From positions 124,001 to 188,000 of the forward strand of contig JAPSLO010000005.1 in NCBI GenBank assembly GCA_031180725.1: a stretch of DNA of 64,000 nt, in the 5' to 3' direction. Positions within the stretch are counted from its first letter, which is position 1. Every line of letters begins with the position of its first letter. The position numbers and the translations under genes are program-made. Shown here piece after piece: positions 57,793 through 64,000 of this stretch. The notes beneath the pieces are model-generated. The model had not been told where the DNA came from. It searched no databases and saw only the letters and a list, made by a program, of their open reading frames with translations. The stretch is from Roseomonas sp. (GTDB lineage Bacteria; Pseudomonadota; Alphaproteobacteria; Acetobacterales; Acetobacteraceae).

Positions 57793-59052
57793 ATGTCCCA
57801 GACCACCATCCTCGGCACGGAGGGTGACGACACCCTGACCGGCACCGAAGGCGCCGATGTGCTGCACGGCCTGGCCGGCCATGACGACTATGTGGTGAAC
57901 CACGAAGGCGACGTGGTCGTGGAAGGCAACGACCCCGGCATCGACGAGGTCTTCACCACGCTCAACGCCTATACCCTGCCCGACTTCGTGGAGAACCTGA
58001 TCTTCACCGGCCAGGGCAATTTTGCCGGCACAGGCAATGGCATTTCCAACTTCATAGTCGGCGGCGCAGGTGACGATACCATCGACGGCGGCGCCTGGAA
58101 TGACACCATGATGGGCGGCGCTGGCAATGACGACTACTACGTCGACAATGCCTGGGATCAGGTCTGGGAAGGCAATGACCCCGGCATCGACGAGGTCTTC
58201 ACCACGCTCAATGCCTACACCCTGCCCGATTTCGTCGAGAACCTCATCTTCACCGGCTCCGGCAACTTCGCCGGCACGGGCAATGCCGTCTCCAACTTCA
58301 TCGTCGGCGGCGCAGGCGATGACATCATCGACGGCGGCGCCTGGAATGACACCATGATGGGCGGCGCCGGCAATGACGACTACTACGTCGACAATGCCTG
58401 GGATCAGGTCTGGGAAGGCAATGACCCCGGCATCGACGAGGTCTTCACAACGCTCAACGCCTATACCCTGCCCGAATTCGTGGAGAACCTGATCTTCACC
58501 GGCCAGGGCAACTTCGCCGGCACAGGCAATGGCATCTCCAACTTCATCGTCGGCGGCGCAGGCGATGACATCATCGACGGCGGCGCCTGGAACGACACCA
58601 TGATGGGCGGTGCCGGCAACGATACCTACCAGGTGGACAATGGCTGGGATCAGGTGTGGGAAGCCGAGGCGGGCGGCGTGGACACCGCCATCACCACCCT
58701 CGACAGCTACACGCTGGCCGCGAATGTGGAGAACCTGGCCTATGCGGGCAGCGGGAACTTCACCGGCACGGGCAACGCGCTGGGCAACCGCATCCAGGGC
58801 GGCGTGGGCGACGACGTGCTGACCGGCGGCGCTGGCGCGGATACCTTCGTGTTCAGCGACGGTGCGGACCTGATCACCGACTTCACCCTGGGCGAGGACC
58901 GCATCGCCCTCACCGGTGTAAGCGGCTTCGAGGAGTTGCTGCCCCATCTCTCCCAGCAGGGCGAGGATGTGGTGCTTTCGCTGGGCGGCACGCTGACGCT
59001 GGCGGGGGTGGACCTGGGCAGCCTCTCGGCGGCCGATTTCGTTTTCGGGTGA
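57793..59052 (+). CDS. RTX repeat protein with 82-residue tandem units
   Basis: A 419-residue calcium-binding RTX protein. A short N-terminus (ILGTEGDDTLTGTEGADVLH) is followed by three nearly identical 82-residue units and one diverged unit. Each unit joins a beta segment (IDEVFTTLNAYTLPDFVENL) to RTX loops (IVGGAGDDTIDGGAWNDTMM). The C-terminus (FVFSDGADLITDFTLGEDRI, then a short beta tail) looks like a type I secretion signal region. No catalytic domain is seen. It may be an extracellular matrix or surface-layer-like protein. Export would need a type I system that is not in the window. Confidence 0.88.
   Translation: MSQTTILGTEGDDTLTGTEGADVLHGLAGHDDYVVNHEGDVVVEGNDPGIDEVFTTLNAYTLPDFVENLIFTGQGNFAGTGNGISNFIVGGAGDDTIDGGAWNDTMMGGAGNDDYYVDNAWDQVWEGNDPGIDEVFTTLNAYTLPDFVENLIFTGSGNFAGTGNAVSNFIVGGAGDDIIDGGAWNDTMMGGAGNDDYYVDNAWDQVWEGNDPGIDEVFTTLNAYTLPEFVENLIFTGQGNFAGTGNGISNFIVGGAGDDIIDGGAWNDTMMGGAGNDTYQVDNGWDQVWEAEAGGVDTAITTLDSYTLAANVENLAYAGSGNFTGTGNALGNRIQGGVGDDVLTGGAGADTFVFSDGADLITDFTLGEDRIALTGVSGFEELLPHLSQQGEDVVLSLGGTLTLAGVDLGSLSAADFVFG
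57925..58662 (+). repeat. 246-bp in-frame tandem repeats inside the RTX gene
   Basis: Units start at 57925, 58171 and 58417 with an exact 246-base period; a fourth, diverged unit starts at 58663. Units 1 and 2 differ at about four residues and units 2 and 3 at about seven. The near identity at DNA level suggests recent duplication or ongoing conversion. Confidence 0.92.
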
Positions 59053-59059
59053 GTGAGGT

Positions 59060-59085
59060 TCCGGGGGGCGAAGGCGCCCCCCGGA
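59060..59085. terminator. Strong hairpin between RTX and MFS genes
   Basis: A perfect 11-bp stem TCCGGGGGGCG (59060-59070) pairs with 59075-59085 around AAGG. It sits between convergent genes, 7 bases from each stop, and can terminate both. Confidence 0.85.
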
Positions 59086-59092
59086 CCCGCCA

Positions 59093-60589
59093 TCAGACGC
59101 GCTGAAGCGGGACGCGCGTGGCCAGCCAGGCGGCGATGGCCAGCATCGCGGCGGCAGCCAGGAAGGCGCCACGAAAGGCCCCGATCATTGCGGCCCGAAA
59201 GACCTCCTGCGCCGGTTGCTCCAGCGCCGACAGCGCCTCCGGCCCGCGATTCACCAGCGCGACGAACAGCTCGGCCGCCTCACCACCCTGGGCCACCAGC
59301 CCCCCGAACAGCACCGCCCCCATCAGCGCCGTCCCCGTGGCGGCGCCGAGCGAGCGCGCAAACTGCACGCTGGCCGCCGCCGCGCCCAGCCGCGCCGGCC
59401 CCGCCGCGACCTGCACCACCACCTGCACGATGGGGTAGGAGGTGCCCATGCAGGCAGACACCAAGCCCAGCAGCAGCGCAAGCAGCCAGACCGGCAGGCC
59501 CCCCGCCAGCATGGCGACCGCCACCAGCAGCCCCGCCCCCAGCGCCAGGCCCAGCGCCGGCACCCGCATGGTCCGCCCGGTCCGCGCCATGGCGCGCCCC
59601 GCCGTCAGCGCCCCGAAGGCCGTCGAGACCGCCAGCGGCAACAATGCGATCCCGGTGGCCGCAGGCGACAACCCCCTGACCGCGGCGAAATAGATCGGCA
59701 GGAAGGCGACGGACCCGACCAGCGCCCCGTTCACCAGGGCGGTGAGCAGATTGGTCCGCCAGATCGAAGCCTCACCCAGCAGGCCCAGCGGCAGCAGCGG
59801 GTCGCGCACCGCGCGCTCCACCCGCCAGAGGATCAGCAGCGCCACCAGCGCCACCGCGCCCAGCAGCGCCGACAGCGCCAGCGCGCCGCCGCTCAGCCGG
59901 CGGGCCTGGTCCAGCGCCAGCAGCGCCGGGGCGACGAACAGCGCCACCAGAAGCAGCCCGGCCCAGTCGAAGGCGAAGCCGCGCAGCGTGCCCGGCGCGG
60001 CCTGGCCCAGCCGGCGCACGGCGAACCAGGCGGTGATGGCGGAAAGCGGCGGCTGCAGCAGGAACACGGCGCGCCAGCCGAAAAATTCCGTCAGCAGTCC
60101 GCCGGCCAGCGGCCCCAGCGCGGAGGAGGTGGCGAAGATCGCAGCGATCCAGCTCTGGAAGCGGCCGCGTTCGCGGGGCGGGATCACCTCTCCGATTAGC
60201 GCCACCGGCAGGGCGATCAGGCCGCCACCGCCGAGGCCCTGGATCAGCCGCCCGAGCGCCAGCAGGTCCAAGCTGGGCGCCAGGGCGCAGCACAGCGCCC
60301 CCAACGCGTAGAGGCCCAGCGCCACCAGCAGCATCCGCCGCCGCCCGAAGGCATCGCCCAGCCGGCCATAGACCGGCGCCGCCACCGTGGTGGCCACCAG
60401 ATAGGCCACCACCACCCAGGAGATGCGGTCCACCCCGCCCAGCCCCCGCGCGATGGCCGGCAGGGCGGCGGCGACGATGGTCTGGTCCAGCGCCGCCCCG
60501 AACATCGCCAGGCCGACGGCGGGAAAGACCCGGAAGAACAAGCGGCGAAGCTCTTCGGCCTGGGCCGGCGCGGCGTCATGGGCGGGCAT
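59093..60589 (-). CDS. DHA2-type MFS drug/solute exporter
   Basis: A 498-residue major facilitator with about 14 predicted membrane helices. It begins LFFRVFPAVGLAMFGAALDQ, a DHA2 opening with the membrane-embedded Asp, followed by AAALPAIARGLGGVDRISWV. Motif A is YGRLGDAFGRRRMLL. LIQGLGGGGLIALPVALIGE and RGRFQSWIAAIFATSSALGP (motif C region) complete the pattern. It exports drugs or amphipathic compounds by proton antiport. The frame extends to 60820, but ATG 60589 begins the first helix. No regulator is adjacent. Confidence 0.92.
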   Translation of the reverse strand: MPAHDAAPAQAEELRRLFFRVFPAVGLAMFGAALDQTIVAAALPAIARGLGGVDRISWVVVAYLVATTVAAPVYGRLGDAFGRRRMLLVALGLYALGALCCALAPSLDLLALGRLIQGLGGGGLIALPVALIGEVIPPRERGRFQSWIAAIFATSSALGPLAGGLLTEFFGWRAVFLLQPPLSAITAWFAVRRLGQAAPGTLRGFAFDWAGLLLVALFVAPALLALDQARRLSGGALALSALLGAVALVALLILWRVERAVRDPLLPLGLLGEASIWRTNLLTALVNGALVGSVAFLPIYFAAVRGLSPAATGIALLPLAVSTAFGALTAGRAMARTGRTMRVPALGLALGAGLLVAVAMLAGGLPVWLLALLLGLVSACMGTSYPIVQVVVQVAAGPARLGAAAASVQFARSLGAATGTALMGAVLFGGLVAQGGEAAELFVALVNRGPEALSALEQPAQEVFRAAMIGAFRGAFLAAAAMLAIAAWLATRVPLQRV

Positions 60590-60710
60590 CGCGCCAACTC
60601 TAGGCCGATTCGCCGCCCAGGGAACGCGCGCCCGCGCTACCTCCGACCGCTTCCTCCCCCTACGCTGGCGCTCGGGGCCAGAACCAACAGGCCGAAGGCG
60701 GCCCCTGGCG

Positions 60711-61667
60711 TCAGACCATGCCGACCCGGCCCATCTCCAGGAACTTCTCTCGCCGGCGGGCGCGCAGCGTGGCGCCGTCCAGCGCCAGCAGGGGCTCCAG
60801 GCTGGCCCAGATCCGCTCACTCACCGCCGTCATCATCGCTGCCGCGTCGCGATGCGCGCCGCCCAGTGGCTCGGGGATCACCTGGTCCACCAGGGCCAGC
60901 TTGCGCAGATCCTCCGCCGTCAGCCGCAGCGCCTCGGCCGCGGTCGGGGCCTGGGCCGCATCCCGCCACAGGATGCTGGCGCAGCCTTCGGGGCTGATGA
61001 CGGAATAGATGGCGTGTTCCAGCATCAGCACGCGGTCAGCCGCCGCCAGTGCGATGGCGCCGCCGGACCCGCCTTCCCCAATGACCGTCGCCACGAACGG
61101 CACCGGCGCCTCCAGACCCGCTTCGATGGAGCGTGCGATGGCTTCCGCCTGGCCGCGCGCCTCCGCCTCGATTCCCGGAAAGGCGCCGGCGGTGTCCACG
61201 AAGGACAGGATGGGCAGTCCGAAGCGGCCGGCCAGTTCCATCACCCGCCGCGCCTTTCGGTAGCCCTCCGGCCGGGCCATGCCGAAATTGTGCTTCACCC
61301 GACCCTCGGTGTCGCGTCCCTTTTCGGTGCCCAGCACTGCCACCGAGAGACCGCGGAACCGGCCAAGTCCCGCCACCACCGCCGCATCATCGGCATAGGC
61401 GCGGTCGCCAGCCAGCGGGGTGAACTCGGTGATCAGGTGGCGGACATAGTCCAGCGCCTTGGGCCGGTCCGGGTGCCGCGCCACCAGTGTCTTCTGCCAG
61501 GGGGTGAGCTTCGCATAGGTTTGGCGTAGCAGCGCCTCGGCCTTGTCGCGCAGCTTGCCGACCTCCTCGGCCACATCGATGCCGCCCGCGTCGGTGGTCC
61601 GGCGCAGCTCCTCGATCTTGCCTTCGAGTTCGGCGATCGGCTTCTCGAATTCCAGGAAGTGGCGCAT
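60711..61667 (-). CDS. accA: Acetyl-CoA carboxylase carboxyltransferase subunit alpha
   Basis: A 318-residue AccA. It opens FLEFEKPIAELEGKIEELRR, then LTPWQKTLVARHPDRPKALD. The carboxyltransferase core has GRVKHNFGMARPEGYRKARR, PILSFVDTAGAFPGIEAEAR and ATVIGEGGSGGAIALAAADR (oxyanion glycine-rich loop). With AccD it moves CO2 from biotin-carboxyl carrier to acetyl-CoA, the first step of fatty-acid synthesis. It is a single gene, as usual apart from accD. Confidence 0.96.
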   Translation of the reverse strand: MRHFLEFEKPIAELEGKIEELRRTTDAGGIDVAEEVGKLRDKAEALLRQTYAKLTPWQKTLVARHPDRPKALDYVRHLITEFTPLAGDRAYADDAAVVAGLGRFRGLSVAVLGTEKGRDTEGRVKHNFGMARPEGYRKARRVMELAGRFGLPILSFVDTAGAFPGIEAEARGQAEAIARSIEAGLEAPVPFVATVIGEGGSGGAIALAAADRVLMLEHAIYSVISPEGCASILWRDAAQAPTAAEALRLTAEDLRKLALVDQVIPEPLGGAHRDAAAMMTAVSERIWASLEPLLALDGATLRARRREKFLEMGRVGMV

Positions 61668-61739
61668 GGTCGCGGGGCATTAGCCCGGAACGTCCCCGGG
61701 CGGAAGCCGGCCAGGACCCAGGCGTCCTGCCGGTTGGCT

Positions 61740-61764
61740 TGCCCCGCCGGCCTCTGGCGGGGCA
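61740..61764. terminator. Terminator hairpin after TctC 7
   Basis: A perfect 9-bp stem TGCCCCGCC (61740-61748) pairs with 61756-61764 around a 7-base loop. It lies 31 bases past the minus-strand TctC stop and upstream of accA. Confidence 0.7.
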
Positions 61765-61794
61765 TCGCGCCCCCGCCGACCTCGCTCGCCCGCC

Positions 61795-62784
61795 TTATTC
61801 CACCGCCGCGCCGGTGGCCCGGATGATCGGGGCCCATTTCTCCGTCTCGTCGCGGATGAAGCGCGCCAGCTCCTCCGGCGAGGAGGGGCTGGGCTCCACT
61901 CCATGCGCGGCCAGGTGGCGGCGCACTTCGGTATCCTCCAGCGTCGTGCGCATGGCCTGGTTCAGCCGCTGCACCACCGGCTCGGGCAGGCCCTTCGGGC
62001 CGAGCAGGGAATACCAATTGGCCACCTCGTAGCCGGGCAGGGATTCAGCCACTGCTGGAACCTGCGGCATCAGCTCCGTCCGCCGCGCCGTGGGCACGCC
62101 GATGGCGCGCAGCTTGCCAGCCTCGATCTGCGGGAGGGCGGTGGGAGCAGTGGCGAAGGCGTAATCCACCTTGCCGCCGACCAGGTCCGTCATCATCGGT
62201 CCGCCGCCACGATAGGGCACATGCACCGTGCGGATGCCCGCCATCTGGTCCAGCAGCGCGCCCGCCAGGTGCCCCGCCCCGCCGACGCCGGAGGAGCCGT
62301 AGGTGATCTGTTCGGGCCGCGCCTTCGCCGCGGCGATCAGATCCGCCACACTGCGCCAGGGCCGGTCGGCCGGCACCACCAGCACGTTCAGGATGTTGCC
62401 CGCCATGGAGATCGGCGTCAGATCCTGCTGGGGGTTGAAGGGCAGGCTCTTGTAGAGCGTTGGGTTGATGGCCAGCGCCCCGATCGTGCCCATCAGCAGG
62501 GTGTAGCCATCCGCCGGGGCGCGCGTGACCAGTTCTGTCGCCAGGTTGCCGCCGGCGCCCGGGCGGTTGTCCACCACCACTGAAACACCGAGCGTCTGCT
62601 GCAGCTTGGGCTGCATGGTGCGGGTGGTCAGGTCGGTGCCGCCGCCGGCGGCGAAGCCCACCACAATGCGCACGGGGCGGTTCGGGTAATCGCTGGCCTG
62701 GGCCTGCGCCGGGCCGGCACGCCAGAGCATGGGGGTGGCAAGAAGGGCGGGCAGCCCGGCAACGAGCCTGCGGCGGCTGAGCAT
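61795..62784 (-). CDS. TctC/Bug-family periplasmic binding protein 7
   Basis: A 329-residue receptor with a Tat-type leader (MLSRRRLVAGLPALLATPML). Motifs are IVVGFAAGGGTDLTTRTM (the usual PPGG is AAGG), VVDNRPGAGGNLATELV, ITYGSSGVGGAGHLAGA and VPYRGGGPMMTDLVGG. GGAGG lies just upstream of the ATG. It is a single gene with its own terminator. Confidence 0.93.
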   Translation of the reverse strand: MLSRRRLVAGLPALLATPMLWRAGPAQAQASDYPNRPVRIVVGFAAGGGTDLTTRTMQPKLQQTLGVSVVVDNRPGAGGNLATELVTRAPADGYTLLMGTIGALAINPTLYKSLPFNPQQDLTPISMAGNILNVLVVPADRPWRSVADLIAAAKARPEQITYGSSGVGGAGHLAGALLDQMAGIRTVHVPYRGGGPMMTDLVGGKVDYAFATAPTALPQIEAGKLRAIGVPTARRTELMPQVPAVAESLPGYEVANWYSLLGPKGLPEPVVQRLNQAMRTTLEDTEVRRHLAAHGVEPSPSSPEELARFIRDETEKWAPIIRATGAAVE

Positions 62785-62998
62785 CGTTTCCTCCGGTTAG
62801 TGATCCGTTATTTCGATTTGGGCGCTGCCATTCAGGCCCGCCGGCATGGCCAGCCTAGGCGGCGGGGCTCGCCCTTGGAAAGCTGCTTCCAGTGCAGCCG
62901 GTCTTTTCACCCTTTCTCAAGAGTCCTCCCACAGGCTGGGGCGTCATGCCGCCATCCCTGCCGCCCCTGCGGCGCCCGCAAAGTCCCGGAGACGCCCG

Positions 62999-63295
62999 AT
63001 GATCCCGCCTGCGGCCACCCTGCCCAGCCTGGGCAGCGCGCTTTCGGCAGCACGGCAGGGGCTGGGGAAGGCGGCCGATCAACTGGCCGATGCGGCGCAG
63101 CGCATCGGGGCCCCTGGCGTGGCACCTTTCACCGGGGCGGCCGAGGACGGCAGGCTGGCCGGCATGCAGGCCATGCCCGACCGGGCCGCCGCCATGCTGG
63201 ATTTCTTGGCGGCGCGGCGCGCCTACGCGGCCAGTGCCAAGGTGTTCGAGGCCGCCGCCCAATTGGAAGCGCCCGGTCCCGCCCGCCGGGATTGA
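62999..63295 (+). CDS. Minimal flagellar rod/hook-like protein
   Basis: A 98-residue protein with two helical ends and a short middle. The N-terminal helix LGSALSAARQGLGKAADQLA resembles the start of FlgB/FlgC/FlgG rod proteins. The C-terminal MLDFLAARRAYAASAKVFEA resembles their conserved ending (A-x-R-A-Y-x-A-x-x-K-V). The beta-rich middle of real rod proteins is missing. GGAGA precedes ATG 62999 by 8 bases; the open frame runs further upstream. No flagellar genes are in the window. It could assist the rod or be an unrelated helical protein. Confidence 0.65.
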   Translation: MIPPAATLPSLGSALSAARQGLGKAADQLADAAQRIGAPGVAPFTGAAEDGRLAGMQAMPDRAAAMLDFLAARRAYAASAKVFEAAAQLEAPGPARRD

Positions 63296-63344
63296 GCGGA
63301 GCAGTTCACCGGCGCCCCGCGACTCTGGGGTTCACCGCCCCGCC

Positions 63345-63608
63345 TCAGGGTTTCGCCTGCGCCAACCGCAGCGCGCGCCGCAGCCGAGCGATGCCGGTGC
63401 GGGTATGCCCCGCCCGGCAAAGTCGTTCCCCCTCCTCCCCCAGCCGCCGCGCGGGCTCCCGCGTGCCGGAGGGCATGCCGGCCAGCCGGAGCGCCAGTTC
63501 GCGGCAATAGGCGGTGCTCTCCGTCGTCACCCGCACCGGCTGTTCGGCCAGAGCGGCACCCGAGAAGCCCGTCACCAGGACAAGAGAGACCAGAGGAAGG
63601 CGTAGCAT
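63345..63608 (-). CDS. Small secreted protein of unknown function
   Basis: An 87-residue protein with a signal peptide (MLRLPLVSLVLVTGFSGAAL, cleavage near ALA) and a mature part of about 65 residues. The mature part contains two cysteines (AYCRELALRL and GERLCRAGH), which could form a disulfide, and is otherwise helical and arginine-rich (ARRLGEEGERL, TGIARLRRALRLAQ). ATG 63608 or 63617 may start it. It follows the sensor-kinase gene by 72 bases on the same strand. I do not recognise the family. Confidence 0.65.
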   Translation of the reverse strand: MLRLPLVSLVLVTGFSGAALAEQPVRVTTESTAYCRELALRLAGMPSGTREPARRLGEEGERLCRAGHTRTGIARLRRALRLAQAKP

Positions 63609-63680
63609 GCTGGGCATATTGCAGCGCCCGGTCGCTCGGCGCCGTGGCGGTGCGGTGAAAGGCAGGACATTCACCCCTGC

Positions 63681-64000
63681 TCACCCGGGCGCCACCGTGG
63701 GCAGCCGCAGGGTCACCGTCAGCCCTGGCATCTCGGCCCCGGGGCGGGTATCGGCCAGCAGCACATGTCCGCCATGCAGCGCTGCCACCGCGCGCACCAG
63801 GGACAGGCCCAGCCCCGATCCCGGCGTGCTGCGCGCGGAATCGGCGCGGAAGAAACGCTCCCCGGCGCGGCGCCGGTCGGCTTCCGCCATGCCGGGCCCG
63901 TCGTCGGCCACCGACAGTTCGATCACCCCGCCTGCCAGCCGCGCGGAAAGCCGCACCCGGCCGCCGGCAGGGGTGAACTTCAGCGCATTGTCCAGCAGGT
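63681..64000 (-). CDS. Sensor histidine kinase, C-terminal part (gene continues beyond window)
   Basis: The last 106 or so residues of a histidine kinase. The HATPase domain shows the N box (LLDNALKFTPAGG at the window edge), the G1 box VADDGPGM, the F-like segment GERFFRADSARSTPG and the G2 box GSGLGLSLVRAV, followed by HGGHVLLADTRPGAEMPGLT. This matches OmpR-partner type kinases. The sensor and phospho-acceptor parts lie to the right of base 64000. Confidence 0.92.
   Translation of the reverse strand, partial: LLDNALKFTPAGGRVRLSARLAGGVIELSVADDGPGMAEADRRRAGERFFRADSARSTPGSGLGLSLVRAVAALHGGHVLLADTRPGAEMPGLTVTLRLPTVAPG

Overview
The window is GC-rich (roughly 70 %) chromosomal DNA of an alphaproteobacterium, most likely a Roseomonas-like member of the Acetobacteraceae or a close relative. 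This is inferred from gene content. There are seven orphan TctC/Bug-type periplasmic binding proteins, an mmcB gene with an alphaproteobacterial LexA box, a DUF1127 protein, and the block secA / parvulin / argJ / GNAT / mutT that is familiar from alphaproteobacteria. No phage, IS element, CRISPR array, tRNA or rRNA was recognised.

Layout. 1-1.3 kb: an Rrf2 regulator divergent from SOS-type mmcB, then a 4 x 22 bp tandem repeat. 1.3-4.2 kb: a three-subunit FAD / [2Fe-2S] opine-oxidase-like (OoxABC/HcnABC-like) dehydrogenase, with a TctC protein divergent to it. 5.6-8 kb: a large serralysin-like RTX metalloprotease closed by a strong hairpin terminator. 9.3-11.1 kb: htpG behind a heat-shock-like promoter. 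11.2-16.8 kb: a compact polar amino-acid ABC importer, a class IV aminotransferase-fold protein and a D-aminopeptidase homologue, together a plausible D-amino-acid/D-peptide scavenging unit. 16.9-25.4 kb: acyl-CoA catabolism (a rearranged CaiB/BaiF CoA-transferase, an enoyl-CoA hydratase, an AtuA-like pair, an alcohol dehydrogenase, a TctC protein) flanked by two LysR regulators.

25.4-35 kb is a glycogen-to-trehalose island: glgX faces treZ-malQ-treY, whose genes overlap one another. 35-46 kb holds a DUF6481-type coiled-coil protein, TctC, prfC, an operon of formaldehyde-dehydrogenase-like ADH + small membrane protein + RES-domain NAD+ phosphorylase, an orphan tungstate-binding protein, and a mannonate dehydratase/TctC/GntR module. 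44.5-52.4 kb is housekeeping: a CinA-like protein, a GNAT-Nudix fusion, a DUF937 protein, argJ, a secreted parvulin, and secA with a near-consensus promoter. 52.5-57.6 kb contains a decayed amidohydrolase (frameshift plus internal deletion), TctC, a cupin protein, a FAH-family hydrolase and two tandem paralogous AraC regulators. 57.8-64 kb holds a second RTX protein built of 82-residue repeats, a DHA2 drug exporter, accA, TctC, a minimal flagellar-rod-like protein, a small secreted protein and the C-terminal end of a sensor histidine kinase.

The theme is scavenging of organic acids, amino acids, D-peptides and sugar acids from the surroundings. High-affinity periplasmic binding proteins each sit beside a catabolic enzyme and a local regulator. 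The most unusual items are a class IV aminotransferase homologue without its catalytic lysine inside the D-peptide cluster, a CoA-transferase with permuted domain order, a RES toxin-like enzyme with no antitoxin gene, and a GNAT-Nudix fusion. All functional names come from reading motifs and recalling families; no database search was run.
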